51,622 nt of DNA from contig JAUYOL010000040.1 in NCBI GenBank assembly GCA_030695905.1, positions 1-51,622 on the forward strand, written 5' to 3'. The notes under the pieces are model-generated. The model was given only the letters and a program-made list of their open reading frames with translations. It made no database searches and had not been told where the DNA came from. Shown here in pieces: positions 8,364 through 16,344 of the stretch. The first letter of the stretch is position 1, and every line of letters starts with the position of its first letter. This DNA comes from Candidatus Omnitrophota bacterium. GTDB taxonomy: Bacteria > Omnitrophota > Gorgyraeia > 2-01-FULL-45-10. The position numbers and the translations under genes are program-made.

Positions 8364-8454
8364 TGGCGGAGAGGGAGAGATTCGAACTCTCGTATCCCGT
8401 AAAGGATAACACGCTTTCGAGGCGTGCACCATCAACCAACTCGGCCACCTCTCC
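8364..8454 (-). tRNA. tRNA-Ser (anticodon CGA)
   Basis: The acceptor GGAGAGG pairs with CCTCTCC before G-CCA. The anticodon stem CACGC/GCGTG encloses CTCGAAA, giving CGA. A long variable arm is present. It reads UCG. The acceptor stem is identical to that of the GGA tRNA. Confidence 0.93.
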
Positions 8455-8470
8455 GTGCACGTATTAATAC

Positions 8471-8560
8471 TGGCGGAGGAAGTAGGATTCGAACCCACGG
8501 TGGACTTACGTCCACAACAGCTTTCAAGGCTGCCGCGATCAACCACTCTGCCATTCCTCC
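8471..8560 (-). tRNA. tRNA-Ser (anticodon TGA)
   Basis: The acceptor GGAGGAA (8554-8560) pairs with TTCCTCC before G-CCA. The anticodon stem GCAGC/GCTGT encloses CTTGAAA, giving TGA. The variable arm GTGGACGTAAGTCCAC is long. It reads UCA and, by wobble, other UCN codons. It lies 16 bases from the CGA tRNA, so both may come from one transcript. Confidence 0.93.
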
Positions 8561-8573
8561 GAGAATTACAAAA

Positions 8574-9230
8574 TTAAAAGAACAACTGCTTTATTACCGC
8601 TACGTAAATATATTGTGTTTGGCTCCATAAATCAAGGAAAAATTTACCTATCGTAAATCCCGGAAAGGTGAGCCCGAATATCATCGACATCACAATAATA
8701 TTTACTATATAGACTATAGCTATCGAGAAGACATATCCCGACTTTACTATATCAGGTTGTTTTACCTTCATTATCTCTACCGTCGAAATTATGTGGAACG
8801 CCAGAGTAAAGCCTATGAGAAACAGGAATATCGCGCCGTTGATAGGGTAAGATTGCGATACCACAAAATATATTATCGTTATGATGATCGTATATATAGG
8901 AAAAAAGTACGGGGCGAGTTCTATTATAAAGTTGGATTTAGTGGTCCCGACGGAGCCTCCCTCTTCTGAAACTTTGAAAGACTTTATCTTACCGCCGAAT
9001 AGCCATGCCACGCCGGCGTGTACGGCCTCATGGCCTAACACATAAAGATATGCCGGCTTGTAGAATAAAAGGTGCAGTATGGAATAAGATACTATGCCCC
9101 AGACAAAATAGCGCAGGTTGGCGGCAACTTCATTTATCAGGATAAAATTATCGTAGAACGCCTTTGTGGCGGCGTAAGCGACGGGTATCGCGAGTACGCC
9201 GATTACGAATTTGATTATAAGTTTTATCAT
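8574..9230 (-). CDS. M50-like membrane metalloprotease
   Basis: The 218-residue protein has about six hydrophobic segments. The zinc-binding HEXXH motif is H67-E68-A-V-H71 in LGHEAVHAGVAWLFGG, at the end of a membrane segment as in site-2-protease relatives. A downstream NPDG-type third ligand motif is not obvious, although SNFIIELAPYFFPI may occupy that place. Small M50-type proteins of this kind are poorly characterised; intramembrane proteolysis is inferred from the motif. The gene follows serS by 29 bases and may share its transcript. Confidence 0.65.
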   Translation of the reverse strand: MIKLIIKFVIGVLAIPVAYAATKAFYDNFILINEVAANLRYFVWGIVSYSILHLLFYKPAYLYVLGHEAVHAGVAWLFGGKIKSFKVSEEGGSVGTTKSNFIIELAPYFFPIYTIIITIIYFVVSQSYPINGAIFLFLIGFTLAFHIISTVEIMKVKQPDIVKSGYVFSIAIVYIVNIIVMSMIFGLTFPGFTIGKFFLDLWSQTQYIYVAVIKQLFF

Positions 9231-9240
9231 TTAGCCCTAA

Positions 9241-9280
9241 ACCGAGATTGCTTCAGGCGCTAAAGCGCCTTCGCAATGAC
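9241..9280. repeat. Hairpin repeat overlapping the 3' end of serS
   Basis: The minus strand reads TGTCATTGCGAAGGCGCTTT, then AGCGCCTGAAGCAATCTCGG. ATTGC pairs with GCAAT and AGGCGCT with AGCGCCT. This is a familiar dispersed bacterial repeat (by memory). It encodes the last residues V-I-A-K-A-L of SerS and its stop codon. Confidence 0.65.
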
Positions 9281-10537
9281 ATTTATACCGTCCATATACG
9301 GGACAAGAGCTTCGGGGATATTTACGCTTCCGTCCTTATTCTGATAATTTTCCAATATCGCCACTACAAGACGGGCGAGCGCCACACCTGAACCGTTTAA
9401 TGTATGCACAAAATTTGTCTTCTTCGTTTTACTGTCGCGGTAACGTATATTAGCGCGGCGCGCCTGGAAGTCTGTAAAGCAGGAACAGCTTGAGACCTCA
9501 AGATAAGCGTCCGTGCCCGCGGCATAAAGTTCTATGTCGTAGCATTTGGCCGCCGCAAACGATATATCGCCCGTGGCAAGCATTACGACCCTGTAAGGTA
9601 ACTTTAAGGCCTGCAGGACATCTTCGGCGTCATTCAATAATTTCTCGAGTTCATCGAATGAGGTTTCCGGTTTCGCGAATTTTACGAGCTCGACTTTATC
9701 AAATTGATGGATCCTGATAAGTCCCCTCGTATCCTTGCCGTAAGAACCTGCTTCACGCCTAAAGCAGGCAGAGTAGGCCGCATATCGTATCGGCAGCTGG
9801 CTTTCTTCTAAAACTTCGCCGGAATGAATATTAGTTACCGGCACTTCAGCAGTGGGGATTAAAAATAGATCCTCATCTTTTAGCCGGTACATATCTTCCT
9901 CTAATTTTGGGAGCTGCCCGGTGCCTGTCATGCTGCGCCTGTTTACCAGAAACGGCGGTAATATCTCGGTATAACCGTGTTTCTTTGTATGCATATCGAG
10001 CATAAAGTTTATGAGCGCTCTTTCAAGTCTCGCGCCAAGACCCTTGTAGAGGATAAAGTTTGACCCTGTTATCTTGGCCGCGGTGCCAAAGCATATAATA
10101 TCGAGGGATTCGGCAAGATCAATATGGTTTTTAGGATTAAACTCAAAAGTGGGATTTTTACCCCAAGACCTGACGATTTTATTGTTCTCTGGGCCGCCTA
10201 CAGGTAGTGATTTATCGGGTATATTTGGGATTATATACTTAATTTTGTCTATTTTTTGGTTAAATTCCTCCACTTTTGACTCTAAATCTGCTATTTTTTG
10301 GGAAACTGGCTTCATGCTCTCTATAATCTCTTTTGCGTTTCTTTTTGCCTTCATAGCGGCGGCTATTTCATCATTGGCCTTGTTTCTCTTAGAGCGCAAT
10401 TCCTCGACCTGGGCCAGCATCTTTCTGTGCTCTTCATCAAGTTTTAAAAGCTCATCGATATCGAGCTTATAGCCGCGATTTTTTATACCCTCTTTTACCA
10501 GCTCTTTATTGTCACGTATGAATTTTAAATCTAACAT
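9260..10537 (-). CDS. serS: Seryl-tRNA synthetase
   Basis: The 425-residue protein has the full SerRS plan: an N-terminal coiled-coil arm (about 28-105) that grips the long variable arm of tRNA-Ser, then the class II catalytic core. Motif 2 is FRREAGSYGKDTRG and motif 3 is GSGVALARLVVAILENYQ. It charges tRNA-Ser and tRNA-Sec with serine in the cytoplasm. AAGGAG upstream supports the ATG. It follows rtcB by nine bases and lies close to three tRNA-Ser genes. The last six codons and stop are supplied by a dispersed hairpin repeat, so the C-terminus may differ from relatives. Confidence 0.96.
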   Translation of the reverse strand: MLDLKFIRDNKELVKEGIKNRGYKLDIDELLKLDEEHRKMLAQVEELRSKRNKANDEIAAAMKAKRNAKEIIESMKPVSQKIADLESKVEEFNQKIDKIKYIIPNIPDKSLPVGGPENNKIVRSWGKNPTFEFNPKNHIDLAESLDIICFGTAAKITGSNFILYKGLGARLERALINFMLDMHTKKHGYTEILPPFLVNRRSMTGTGQLPKLEEDMYRLKDEDLFLIPTAEVPVTNIHSGEVLEESQLPIRYAAYSACFRREAGSYGKDTRGLIRIHQFDKVELVKFAKPETSFDELEKLLNDAEDVLQALKLPYRVVMLATGDISFAAAKCYDIELYAAGTDAYLEVSSCSCFTDFQARRANIRYRDSKTKKTNFVHTLNGSGVALARLVVAILENYQNKDGSVNIPEALVPYMDGINVIAKAL

Positions 10538-10546
10538 TATTTCTCC

Positions 10547-11983
10547 TTACCCTTTGATCACTCCAAGCGGCCGCATGCGGCAAACTTTTTTCGATACCCC
10601 GGCCCCCGCCACAACACCCACTACATCGTTTACGTCTTTATAAGCTTCGGGCGCTTCTTCCGCGAGTGTTTCCCTTCCGCTGGACATGACTATTATACCT
10701 TTATTTTCGAGTTCGCGCGATATAGATCTTCCGCGGCATGCCTTTATGGCAGCAGAGCGCGAAAGCCTCCTGCCTGCACCGTGACATGTAGAATAAAATG
10801 TCTCCTCGGCTTTTTTCGTTCCCGCCAATAGATATGAATTTCTTCCCATATCACCCGGTATTATTACGGGCTGGCCCGTCTTCTTATATTTTGCGGGTAA
10901 TTCCGAATGGCCCGGCCCGAATGCCCGCGTGGCGCCCTTTCGGTGAACACAGAGCATCTTCTCAATGCCGTCAACATTATATTTTTCTATTTTCGCTATA
11001 TTGTGCGCGACATCATATACCAGATCCATTCCAAGATCTTTAGGGCTCATTTGAAATACCTTCTCAAACGCTAATCTGGCAAGATGCATTAAACACTGTC
11101 TGTTCGCCCAGGCATAATTGGCCGCGCAGCGCATCGCGCCTAAATACGCCTTCCCTTCTTCCGAATTCACCGGAGCGCACGCAAGCTGCCTGTCGGGGAC
11201 GCTGATATTATATTTAGAAAGACACCTTATGAAATCTCTTGAATACTCATCGCAGACCTGATAGCCAAGGCCGCGCGAGCCCGAGTGTATCATCATCGTA
11301 ACATGACCTTTTTCTATACCGAATACCTGGGCCGTATCTTCGTCGTAAACCTCGTCGACAACCTGAATTTCGAGAAAATGGTTGCCCGAACCAAGAGTGC
11401 CGGACTGGTTCTTCCCGCGCTCGTATGCCCTCGATGAAACATTATCCGGGTTCGCGCCCTTTACAGCTCCATGCTCTTCGGTATATTCGAGATCTTCCTG
11501 CCTGCCATACCCATGCTCTACCACCCATTTCGAGCCCTCGACTAAGAGTTTTCTCTCTTCATTAGCGCTTACCCTTATGTCGCCTTTCGAACCCACGCCC
11601 GCGGGTATATCATTATAGAGAGCGTAAACGAGCTCTTTTAACTTAGGCTTTACTTCACTTTCTTTTAAATTCGTCCTGACGAGCCTCACGCCGCAATTTA
11701 TGTCGAAACCAACTCCTCCGGGCGATATAACGCCGCCTGCGTCTATATCGGTTGCCGCGACGCCGCCGATACAAAATCCATAGCCCCAGTGGATGTCGGG
11801 CATCGCGAGCGAATGTTTGACTATACCCGGCAACATCGCTACATTGGCGACCTGGTCCGCCGCTTTATCGCGGCTGATATCGTCGATCATGGCGGCACTC
11901 GCATAGATAATGCCGTCAACACGCATGCCTGTCTTGTAGCTTTTTGGTATGCGCCATCTATATTCGTCTATTCTTTCCAGCAT
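10547..11983 (-). CDS. rtcB: RNA-splicing ligase RtcB
   Basis: RtcB joins 2',3'-cyclic phosphate or 3'-phosphate RNA ends to 5'-OH ends using GTP and Mn2+. All key segments are present: GGVGFDINCGVRLVRT with the metal-binding Cys, GSGNHFLEIQ, HSGSRGLGYQ and the guanylylated histidine in VHRKGATRAFGPGH (H347 counted from this start). I chose the ATG at 11983, giving LERIDEYRWRIPK near the N-terminus as in the family, because GGAAGG lies six bases before it. A TTG at 12001 overlapping the archease stop is the alternative. It is the second gene of archease-rtcB-serS. Confidence 0.95.
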   Translation of the reverse strand: MLERIDEYRWRIPKSYKTGMRVDGIIYASAAMIDDISRDKAADQVANVAMLPGIVKHSLAMPDIHWGYGFCIGGVAATDIDAGGVISPGGVGFDINCGVRLVRTNLKESEVKPKLKELVYALYNDIPAGVGSKGDIRVSANEERKLLVEGSKWVVEHGYGRQEDLEYTEEHGAVKGANPDNVSSRAYERGKNQSGTLGSGNHFLEIQVVDEVYDEDTAQVFGIEKGHVTMMIHSGSRGLGYQVCDEYSRDFIRCLSKYNISVPDRQLACAPVNSEEGKAYLGAMRCAANYAWANRQCLMHLARLAFEKVFQMSPKDLGMDLVYDVAHNIAKIEKYNVDGIEKMLCVHRKGATRAFGPGHSELPAKYKKTGQPVIIPGDMGRNSYLLAGTKKAEETFYSTCHGAGRRLSRSAAIKACRGRSISRELENKGIIVMSSGRETLAEEAPEAYKDVNDVVGVVAGAGVSKKVCRMRPLGVIKG

Positions 11984-11997
11984 AACAGGCCTTCCAA

Positions 11998-12423
11998 TCA
12001 AACGTCAAAAATAATATCGACCTCATAGTAGTCGTCTGTCTTGATAATCTTTAAGTTGTAATAAGTGGCCGCTTCTATCTCGGTCTTGAGTCTGTTTCTA
12101 TTGTCACTAACCGCGCGGCCAAAGGCTTTTGCCCTAATAAGATCCGGCGAAAGTTCCAGAACTTTAAAATCATAAAATATTACGTGCTTGGTATAAAAAT
12201 TATATAGAAGTTCGTCGAGCCAGGATATGAGAAGCTCTTCGTGATTTGGCGCGGTAAGCTCCACTTGCTGTATTATTTCGCCTTTGAGTCCCTGGAGGTC
12301 GGCTATAATATCGAACATCGCGAACGCGGCGTTTTCGAAGAGTTCTTTTAAGGTCCTGCCAAAAACCCTTACGCCGATATCAGCTGTATGCGAAAACTGC
12401 TCGTATCGCTTTAGAGGCTGCAT
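11998..12423 (-). CDS. Archease, RtcB cofactor
   Basis: Archease activates RtcB by promoting its guanylylation and multiple turnover. The protein shows the family's opening FSHTADIGVRVFG, the central LLISWLDELLYNF and the closing LKTEIEAATYYNLKI. I place the start at the ATG at 12423 (141 residues) rather than the upstream GTG at 12441: a promoter (-35 TTGCTT, 17-base spacer, -10 TAAAAT) would start transcription two bases before 12423, which excludes the GTG. It directly precedes rtcB, the usual arrangement. Confidence 0.93.
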   Translation of the reverse strand: MQPLKRYEQFSHTADIGVRVFGRTLKELFENAAFAMFDIIADLQGLKGEIIQQVELTAPNHEELLISWLDELLYNFYTKHVIFYDFKVLELSPDLIRAKAFGRAVSDNRNRLKTEIEAATYYNLKIIKTDDYYEVDIIFDV

Positions 12424-12431
12424 AAAAACGG

Positions 12432-12460
12432 ATTTTATCACAAAATATGGGTTTAAGCAA
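12432..12460 (-). promoter_or_regulatory. Promoter of archease-rtcB-serS
   Basis: Minus strand: TTGCTT (12455-12460), 17 bases, TAAAAT (12432-12437) with a TG extension. Predicted +1 is about 12425, two bases before the archease ATG. The -35 box lies in the last codons of the upstream transporter gene. Confidence 0.55.
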
Positions 12461-14480
12461 TGGAAGCGGGTAGTTTGGCGTCACCTATTCTTATCGGCAT
12501 TATTATGAATGGAATGCCGTACTGGTGAAGCCTTCTTTGCACCGCGAATGTGGTATGGTTATAAAGAAGCTTGGAAAAGAATGTATCTTCGGGGAATACT
12601 ATCTGGCCGCCGAAGAATACGCTCTGAGGATAGTCATTAAATATATTCTGGGCAAGTTTTGAAATCTCTTCGGAAACATCTATACCTGTTGTATGGAATG
12701 ACCTGGCATAGAACCCCTGCCGCTCCATGAAACCAACATAATGGCTTAACTCTTCCCGCACATGCAGGTCAAGCGCTTCCATCTCTTCAGCGCCTTTAAA
12801 GTTACCGGCGTCCACCATGCCGGCTTCCATGAAGAAGAAATTCTTAAAATCATCGCCAAAAAGCCTTACCACATTGAAAAGCGTGTGCAGCCCCATGCCG
12901 TTAAAACCGCTTACAAGTATTACGGCTATTTTGGAGTCGGGATCAAATTTTGGCTTGCCGTTTTCACCCCTCGCAACTTTTTGGGCGGTCTCCTGCTTGG
13001 TAATCTCGGTAACATGGGCGAGCCTATCGAGATGCATAAGCTGTTTCTGTGTCCTATAATAGTAGCGCTTTATCATTATGGCGACACCGGCCAGGGCGCC
13101 GGTTATAAGAAGGGTTATCCAGCCACCTTCGTGAAACTTTATTATGACGACACTTGCCAAAATAAAAGCCGTTAGCATCAGGCCCAGGCCGTTTATGGTT
13201 ATCTTTTTAAACCAATTTTTTACCTTCTTCCTTTCTTTCCACCAGTGGCGCACCATGCCAAGCTGTGAGAGAAAGAATGTGATAAAAACGTTTATACTGT
13301 AAAGAACTACGAGTAATTTTACCGAGCCTTTACTCAAGAGCATTACCGCAAAAGCCGATATCCCCATGATGAGTATGCCGTTTTTAATGACAAAACGTTC
13401 GCTCATCAGGGCAAACTGGAACGGAAACCATCTGTCCTTCGCCATGTTGGCCAGTACGCGCGGCCCGTCGAGAAACCCCGCCTGTGCCGCGACAAATAGC
13501 AGCGCCGCTTCTGAAATAAGCGTAACTAAAATAAAGATATACCCGAGATTACTATTGCCCCATCCGGCAACAACATTCTCAAGAAGAATAGCGTTAAATG
13601 TTTTACCCGGCTGATGGCTTACTCTGAAGAACAGATACCCCAGCATTAATCCCGCGGCCACAAATGCCAGGGATATCGCCATATACCTCATCGTCTTCTT
13701 GCCGGTCTCCACCCTGGGCTCTCTTAAAATGGGCAGCCCATTGCTTACGGCTTCGATACCTGTGTAGGTTCCGGCACCCATACTGTAAGCGCGCATTATC
13801 AGCAAGAACATCCCTAATGTACCCAGCTCCAGCTGTGTCTTCTGGACATCCGAGGCTATATTGCCGGCCAACATCCCGAAATCCGAAGAATGTTTTACAA
13901 ATCCATAAACTATAATGAATACGTGCGTAATTAAAAATATCATAAATACCGGAATAAGCGGCATCACAGAATCTTTTACGCCTCTCATGTTCAGCACGAT
14001 AAGCAGAAACAGCGCCAAGACCGCAAGCGGCAATTTAAGATAGTAAAGATTTATAGGCAGAAAGCTGAATATAGCGTCGGCGCCGCTGGCCACCGATATT
14101 GTTATAGTGAGAACGTAGTCTATAAGAAGAGCGCACCCCGATACCATGCCTAAGGACGGTGAGAGAAGCTTGCTGGCGACTAAGTATCCTCCGCCGCCGG
14201 AGGGAAAGAGCTCTATAATATGCGAATAACTTGACGCGATCACAAATACCGTTATCGCTGTGGCTAAAGCAACGAACACTCCGAGGTGAGCGTGGCTGCC
14301 GAGCGTGCGGAACGCTTCTTCGGGACCGTAACAGGAGCTCGATAATCCGTCAGCGCCCAGGCCCACCCACGCGAAGAACGCTATCAGGGAAAGTTTATGA
14401 AAAATGCGCGGATCGCGAAGATTATGGGCCTTGCCCAATACAATATTTTTTACGCGCTTGAATAAAGAAAGTTTTTCCAT
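12453..14480 (-). CDS. KimA-like APC superfamily transporter
   Basis: The 675-residue protein has about 12 transmembrane segments (to about residue 475) and a soluble C-terminal domain of some 190 residues. The opening (FHKLSLIAFFAWVGLGADGL near 28-47, then SSSCYGPEEAF) and the SGGGGYLVASKLLSP segment fit the APC superfamily, and the size and cytoplasmic tail fit KimA-type K+/H+ symporters rather than plain amino-acid permeases. Substrate is therefore likely K+, but an amino acid cannot be excluded. The gene starts two bases after the hydrogenase maturation protease and may be read through from that operon. Confidence 0.75.
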   Translation of the reverse strand: MEKLSLFKRVKNIVLGKAHNLRDPRIFHKLSLIAFFAWVGLGADGLSSSCYGPEEAFRTLGSHAHLGVFVALATAITVFVIASSYSHIIELFPSGGGGYLVASKLLSPSLGMVSGCALLIDYVLTITISVASGADAIFSFLPINLYYLKLPLAVLALFLLIVLNMRGVKDSVMPLIPVFMIFLITHVFIIVYGFVKHSSDFGMLAGNIASDVQKTQLELGTLGMFLLIMRAYSMGAGTYTGIEAVSNGLPILREPRVETGKKTMRYMAISLAFVAAGLMLGYLFFRVSHQPGKTFNAILLENVVAGWGNSNLGYIFILVTLISEAALLFVAAQAGFLDGPRVLANMAKDRWFPFQFALMSERFVIKNGILIMGISAFAVMLLSKGSVKLLVVLYSINVFITFFLSQLGMVRHWWKERKKVKNWFKKITINGLGLMLTAFILASVVIIKFHEGGWITLLITGALAGVAIMIKRYYYRTQKQLMHLDRLAHVTEITKQETAQKVARGENGKPKFDPDSKIAVILVSGFNGMGLHTLFNVVRLFGDDFKNFFFMEAGMVDAGNFKGAEEMEALDLHVREELSHYVGFMERQGFYARSFHTTGIDVSEEISKLAQNIFNDYPQSVFFGGQIVFPEDTFFSKLLYNHTTFAVQRRLHQYGIPFIIMPIRIGDAKLPASIA

Positions 14481-14481
14481 C

Positions 14482-14976
14482 CTATGCCTTATCCTTCACT
14501 GCGTCTATTATAGCACTCGAAACGCCTTTTACCGAAGCCTTTACCTCTTTCGATGCCGGCTTGCCAAAACTGATATTTTTTGGCTGTATCCCTATAAATA
14601 TTATCCTGCATTTTATTGACTGGATAAAATAATCCATCATGACCTTGGCCGGAAGTTTGTGCGTCGAGAACGAAACACCTTCACCTAAATCTTCCGTCTC
14701 AAGCAAAAGTACCGCCCCGGGCTTTTCTTTAAGATCCGCGGTGTCTACTACTATAAGATGGGTCGGCTTGTACCGCTTTATTTCACCGGTAAGATTTTCC
14801 GGAGCAGTAGCGCCTAAAAATACCTTGAGCCGGTTATTCTTGGATTTTTTATGAATATTTTCCGCAACAAGCATGCCTGCGGCGTCATCGGCCCTGAATT
14901 CTGAGCCAACACCCAGTACGGCTATCCTTTTCGCGCCCTTAAGGCGCGCCTGGAGTTCCTTCGTCAGGCTTTGCAC
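14482..14976 (-). CDS. Hydrogenase maturation protease (HycI type)
   Basis: The 164-residue protein matches the HycI/HyaD protease family, which trims the C-terminus of the [NiFe] large subunit after nickel insertion. Seen are AVLGVGSEFRADDAAGMLVAE with the metal-ligand Asp/Glu pattern, LIVVDTADL with the second Asp, and SFSTHKLP with the conserved His. The start is GTG, overlapping the ferredoxin gene by 38 bases, with AAAGGTG at a good distance. It is the last hydrogenase gene of the operon and its expected substrate is the large subunit at 16345-17565. Confidence 0.93.
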   Translation of the reverse strand: MQSLTKELQARLKGAKRIAVLGVGSEFRADDAAGMLVAENIHKKSKNNRLKVFLGATAPENLTGEIKRYKPTHLIVVDTADLKEKPGAVLLLETEDLGEGVSFSTHKLPAKVMMDYFIQSIKCRIIFIGIQPKNISFGKPASKEVKASVKGVSSAIIDAVKDKA

Positions 14977-15322
14977 GCATCTTCACCTTTAACTTTGCCC
15001 TGTCGAGCGAGGCAAGTTCAAAATCGGATGTGGCTTCCAATGCTTTTTTGGGACATGAGTCCACGCATTGGGCGCAATATATGCATTTGGCGAGATCTAT
15101 TTCGCATTCAAATTTGCCTTCGGGGGTCTTCGTTATCGAGATCGCGTTCGAAGGGCAGTCCTTCATGCAAAATTTACAACCTATGCATCTTTCAGGATAG
15201 AATTTGAGCCGGCCCCGTAAATTTTTTATAGGCGCTTTTTTTACAAAAGGATATTTTGTCGTGGCAGGTTTTTTGAATATCGACTCTAGGACCTGCTTTA
15301 TCATCTTGCCCGGCCTTATCAT
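14939..15322 (-). CDS. Hydrogenase ferredoxin-like subunit (EchF/NuoI type)
   Basis: The 127-residue protein has two CXXCXXCXXXCP clusters: C46/C49/C52/C56 and C80/C83/C86/C90, each expected to ligate a [4Fe-4S] centre. This is the electron-input subunit of group 4 hydrogenases, linking soluble ferredoxin to the small subunit. The basic N-terminal tail (KKAPIKNLRGRLKF) fits docking to the membrane arm. An ATG at residue 7 is an alternative start. A palindromic repeat separates it from the NuoH-like gene. Confidence 0.93.
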   Translation of the reverse strand: MIRPGKMIKQVLESIFKKPATTKYPFVKKAPIKNLRGRLKFYPERCIGCKFCMKDCPSNAISITKTPEGKFECEIDLAKCIYCAQCVDSCPKKALEATSDFELASLDRAKLKVKMRAKPDEGTPGAP

Positions 15323-15324
15323 GG

Positions 15325-15398
15325 TTCGACTCCTTCCAGTCGCTCACCATGACCCTGAGCAAATCTGTCTAAAATAATTTGGCTGCGCCGAAGGGTCA
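15325..15398. repeat. Dispersed palindromic repeat within the hydrogenase operon
   Basis: The minus strand starts TGACCCTTCG and contains GCTCAGGGTCA, then GAGCGA and GTCGAA near the end. The same elements in the same order occur at 36131-36177. TGACCCT/AGGGTCA and related arms form hairpins. The TGA that ends the NuoH-like gene is the first codon of this repeat. Confidence 0.65.
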
Positions 15399-16337
15399 TC
15401 TTAAAAATACTCCTTTAATAATCAGGACGGTCAGAAGCTGCACAAATGCCAGCGGCGCTATATATTTCCAGCAAAGCTGCATCATCTGGTCTATTCTTAA
15501 ACGCGCGAAGACGGTGCGCGCAAGGGTCATAAGCGCTATGATAAACAAAACTTTTGCCAGATAAACTATAAACGCTAAAACTGGCGGCAATGTAAACCCA
15601 AACGGTAAAAATACCGCGGCCAGAAGTGAGGCGCCGACAATGGCTTCTATATCTATGCCCAGACGGAAGAGCGCCAAAAGCCTGCCGCTATATTCCGTAA
15701 AAGTCCCGGCCACTATTTCTGTCTCCGCTTCAGCGATATCGAACGGGACTTTTTCCAATTTACCCAGCATCGCTGCCAGCGATACGAAAAATCCTAAAAG
15801 ATTGAATGTCCAATACCACGGATGGGCGGTATAAAATACAGCCATCTCTTTTAATGACCATGTGTTAGCTAATAGAGCGGGTGATAGCATGCTGATAAAG
15901 AGAGGAACCTCGTACGCGAAAAGCTGGGTTATCGAACGCACCGCACCGATCTTTGAATACAATGAAGTCGAATACCAGCCGCCTAAAAAGAATGTCAGGG
16001 TAGGTATGGTTAAAAGATATAAAACTACGACAAGATCGCCTGTAAAGGAAAACAATCCCGTGTGATTCCATAAAGGTATATAAAAGAAGGCTGTTATAGT
16101 AGAAGTGATCGCGAATACGGGCATCATCTTAAACATTCTGGGATTTGCGTCTTCCGGTATTATATTTTCTTTCGAGGCAAGTTTTATAAAATCCGCCAGC
16201 GGCTGGAACCACGGCGGGCCGACTCTATTCTGTAAGCGAGCATGCAGCTTCCTGTCAAAATATTCAGCCGCCAACGCGAATACGCTTAAGAAGAAAATCC
16301 CCGGAAATACCAGAAGTTGAAATAAAGCTGCTGCCAT
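15396..16337 (-). CDS. Hydrogenase membrane subunit, NuoH/EchB-like
   Basis: The 313-residue protein has about eight transmembrane helices and the complex I subunit 1 signatures: LHARLQNRVGPPWFQPLADFIKL (31-53), then FDIAEAETEIVAGTFTEYSG (about 199-218), rich in the acidic residues of the quinone/proton pathway. It anchors the peripheral arm and couples electron transfer to ion movement. The stop codon falls at the first base of a dispersed repeat, so the extreme C-terminus may have been altered by repeat insertion. Confidence 0.94.
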   Translation of the reverse strand: MAAALFQLLVFPGIFFLSVFALAAEYFDRKLHARLQNRVGPPWFQPLADFIKLASKENIIPEDANPRMFKMMPVFAITSTITAFFYIPLWNHTGLFSFTGDLVVVLYLLTIPTLTFFLGGWYSTSLYSKIGAVRSITQLFAYEVPLFISMLSPALLANTWSLKEMAVFYTAHPWYWTFNLLGFFVSLAAMLGKLEKVPFDIAEAETEIVAGTFTEYSGRLLALFRLGIDIEAIVGASLLAAVFLPFGFTLPPVLAFIVYLAKVLFIIALMTLARTVFARLRIDQMMQLCWKYIAPLAFVQLLTVLIIKGVFLR

Positions 16338-16344
16338 CTTTTGG

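Noticed and set aside
8352-8546. 64-codon minus-strand frame with a plausible ATG
   Set aside because: It runs straight through the two tRNA-Ser genes and has no family resemblance.
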